7,216 nt of DNA, from contig CAITAM010000068.1 in assembly GCA_903890265.1 (NCBI GenBank), forward strand, positions 1 through 7,216, read 5' to 3'. Position numbers and translations under genes: made by a program. Under the pieces are notes generated by a model that saw only the letters and a program-made list of their open reading frames with translations, did not search any database and had not been told where the DNA came from. Positions within the stretch are counted from its first letter, which is position 1; every line of letters begins with the position of its first letter. Source of the DNA: an uncultured Pseudomonadota bacterium. Lineage in GTDB: Bacteria; Pseudomonadota; Gammaproteobacteria; Steroidobacterales; Steroidobacteraceae. This document shows positions 6,485 to 7,216 of this stretch, in pieces.

Positions 6485-7216
6485 CTACAGCCGGCCCTGC
6501 AGGATCGCGAGCATGCGCCGCAACGGCTCCGCCGCGCCCCAGAGGAGCTGGTCGCCGATCGTGAAGGCGCAGAGGTACTCGCCGCCCATCGGCAGCTTGC
6601 GCAGCCGGCCGATCGGCACGGTGAGCGTGCCGGCCACGGCGAGCGGCGTCAGGCCCGTGATCGAGTCCTCGCGGGTGTTCGGGATCACGCGCACCCACGG
6701 ATGGGCGGCGGCGAGCCGGGCCTCGATCTCGGCCAGCGGCACGTCGCGCTTCAGCTTGATGGTGAGCGCCTGGCTGTGGCAGCGCATGGCACCCACCCGG
6801 ACGCAGATGCCATCGACCGGCAGCGGCGTCGCCTCCCGGCCGAGGATCTTGTTCGCCTCGGCCATGGCCTTCCACTCCTCCCGGCTCTGCCCCGTGCCGA
6901 GATCCTTGTCGATCCACGGGATGAGGTTCGCCGCGAGCGGCAGGCCGAACTCGGTCACGGGCGCCGCGTCCGTGCGCAGCGCGGCCTGGACCGTGGCGTC
7001 GACGGACAGCGCGGAGACCGCGGGGTCGTCGAGGCCGCTGCCCGCGGCGTCACGGATAAAGCCCATCTGCCGCACCAGCTCCTTCATGTGCGCGGCACCG
7101 GCACCGGAGGCGGCCTGGTAGGTCATCGCCGTCACCCACTCGATGAGGTCGGCCTCGACGAGACCGGCGAGGCCGAGGAGCATCAGCGAGACGGTGCAGT
7201 TGCCACCGACGAAATC
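6485..7216 (-). CDS. asd: Aspartate-semialdehyde dehydrogenase, C-terminal part, cut by window edge
   Basis: Asd reduces aspartyl phosphate to aspartate semialdehyde with NADPH. This is the branch point to lysine/diaminopimelate, threonine and methionine. The visible 243 residues begin DFVGGNCTVSLM, so the active-site Cys (C7 of the fragment, C135 in E. coli) is only just included. Further family residues are Q34 (TYQAASG), the Glu of REEWK (about 114), and R140 and H147 in GICVRVGAMRCHSQ. The ending GDQLLWGAAEPLRRML matches the E. coli C-terminus, and the stop is TAG at 6487-6485. The fragment corresponds to roughly E. coli residues 129-367, so the NADP-binding N-terminal domain and start lie beyond the window. 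It is the gammaproteobacterial Asd type. It lies 319 bp upstream of metB, in the same direction but separated by metB's own promoter and riboswitch. Confidence 0.96.
   Translation of the reverse strand, partial: DFVGGNCTVSLMLLGLAGLVEADLIEWVTAMTYQAASGAGAAHMKELVRQMGFIRDAAGSGLDDPAVSALSVDATVQAALRTDAAPVTEFGLPLAANLIPWIDKDLGTGQSREEWKAMAEANKILGREATPLPVDGICVRVGAMRCHSQALTIKLKRDVPLAEIEARLAAAHPWVRVIPNTREDSITGLTPLAVAGTLTVPIGRLRKLPMGGEYLCAFTIGDQLLWGAAEPLRRMLAILQGRL

Overview
This window is GC-rich chromosomal DNA carrying core amino-acid biosynthesis genes. The protein types point to a gammaproteobacterium, possibly near Xanthomonadales/Nevskiales. The Asd fragment is of the E. coli (gammaproteobacterial) type. 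LeuC matches E. coli LeuC in length and in the numbering of its cluster cysteines. IlvC has the GSQGRAH variant and a Gly-rich cofactor loop that I recall from xanthomonad enzymes. The assignment rests on recognising families by eye, not on a search.

Layout from left to right. (1) Positions 1-369, minus strand: the N-terminal part of an M17 leucyl-aminopeptidase-like protein, cut by the window edge. (2) Positions 370-746: a divergent intergenic region with a TTGACA -35 candidate and a strong GC hairpin in what would be a long ilvC leader. (3) Positions 747-4903, plus strand: ilvC, leuC, leuD, leuB. leuD and leuB overlap by ATGA, leuC and leuD are 22 bp apart, and ilvC and leuC are separated by 98 bp that hold two perfect GC hairpins of 14 and 11 bp. 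(4) Positions 4904-4929: a convergent junction with an inverted repeat that spans both stop codons. (5) Minus strand: metB (cystathionine gamma-synthase), preceded by a very clear SAM-I (S-box) riboswitch at 6270-6399 and a sigma70-like promoter at 6407-6435. (6) Positions 6485-7216, minus strand: the C-terminal two thirds of asd, including the active-site Cys, cut by the right edge.

The genes serve two linked routes. IlvC acts in the common Ile/Val pathway, which also supplies the leucine precursor. LeuCD and LeuB carry out the isomerisation and oxidative decarboxylation of leucine synthesis. LeuA, acetohydroxyacid synthase, IlvD and the transaminase are not in the window. Asd makes aspartate semialdehyde, the precursor of homoserine, and MetB uses activated homoserine to make cystathionine for methionine and SAM. 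The riboswitch closes that loop by sensing SAM upstream of metB.

I see no mobile element, CRISPR array, tRNA, rRNA or defence system. The most notable element is the SAM-I riboswitch and its unusual GC-rich expression region. That region lacks a U-tract terminator but has an 8-nt complement to the aptamer core, a possible 22-codon upstream ORF and an ambiguous metB start.
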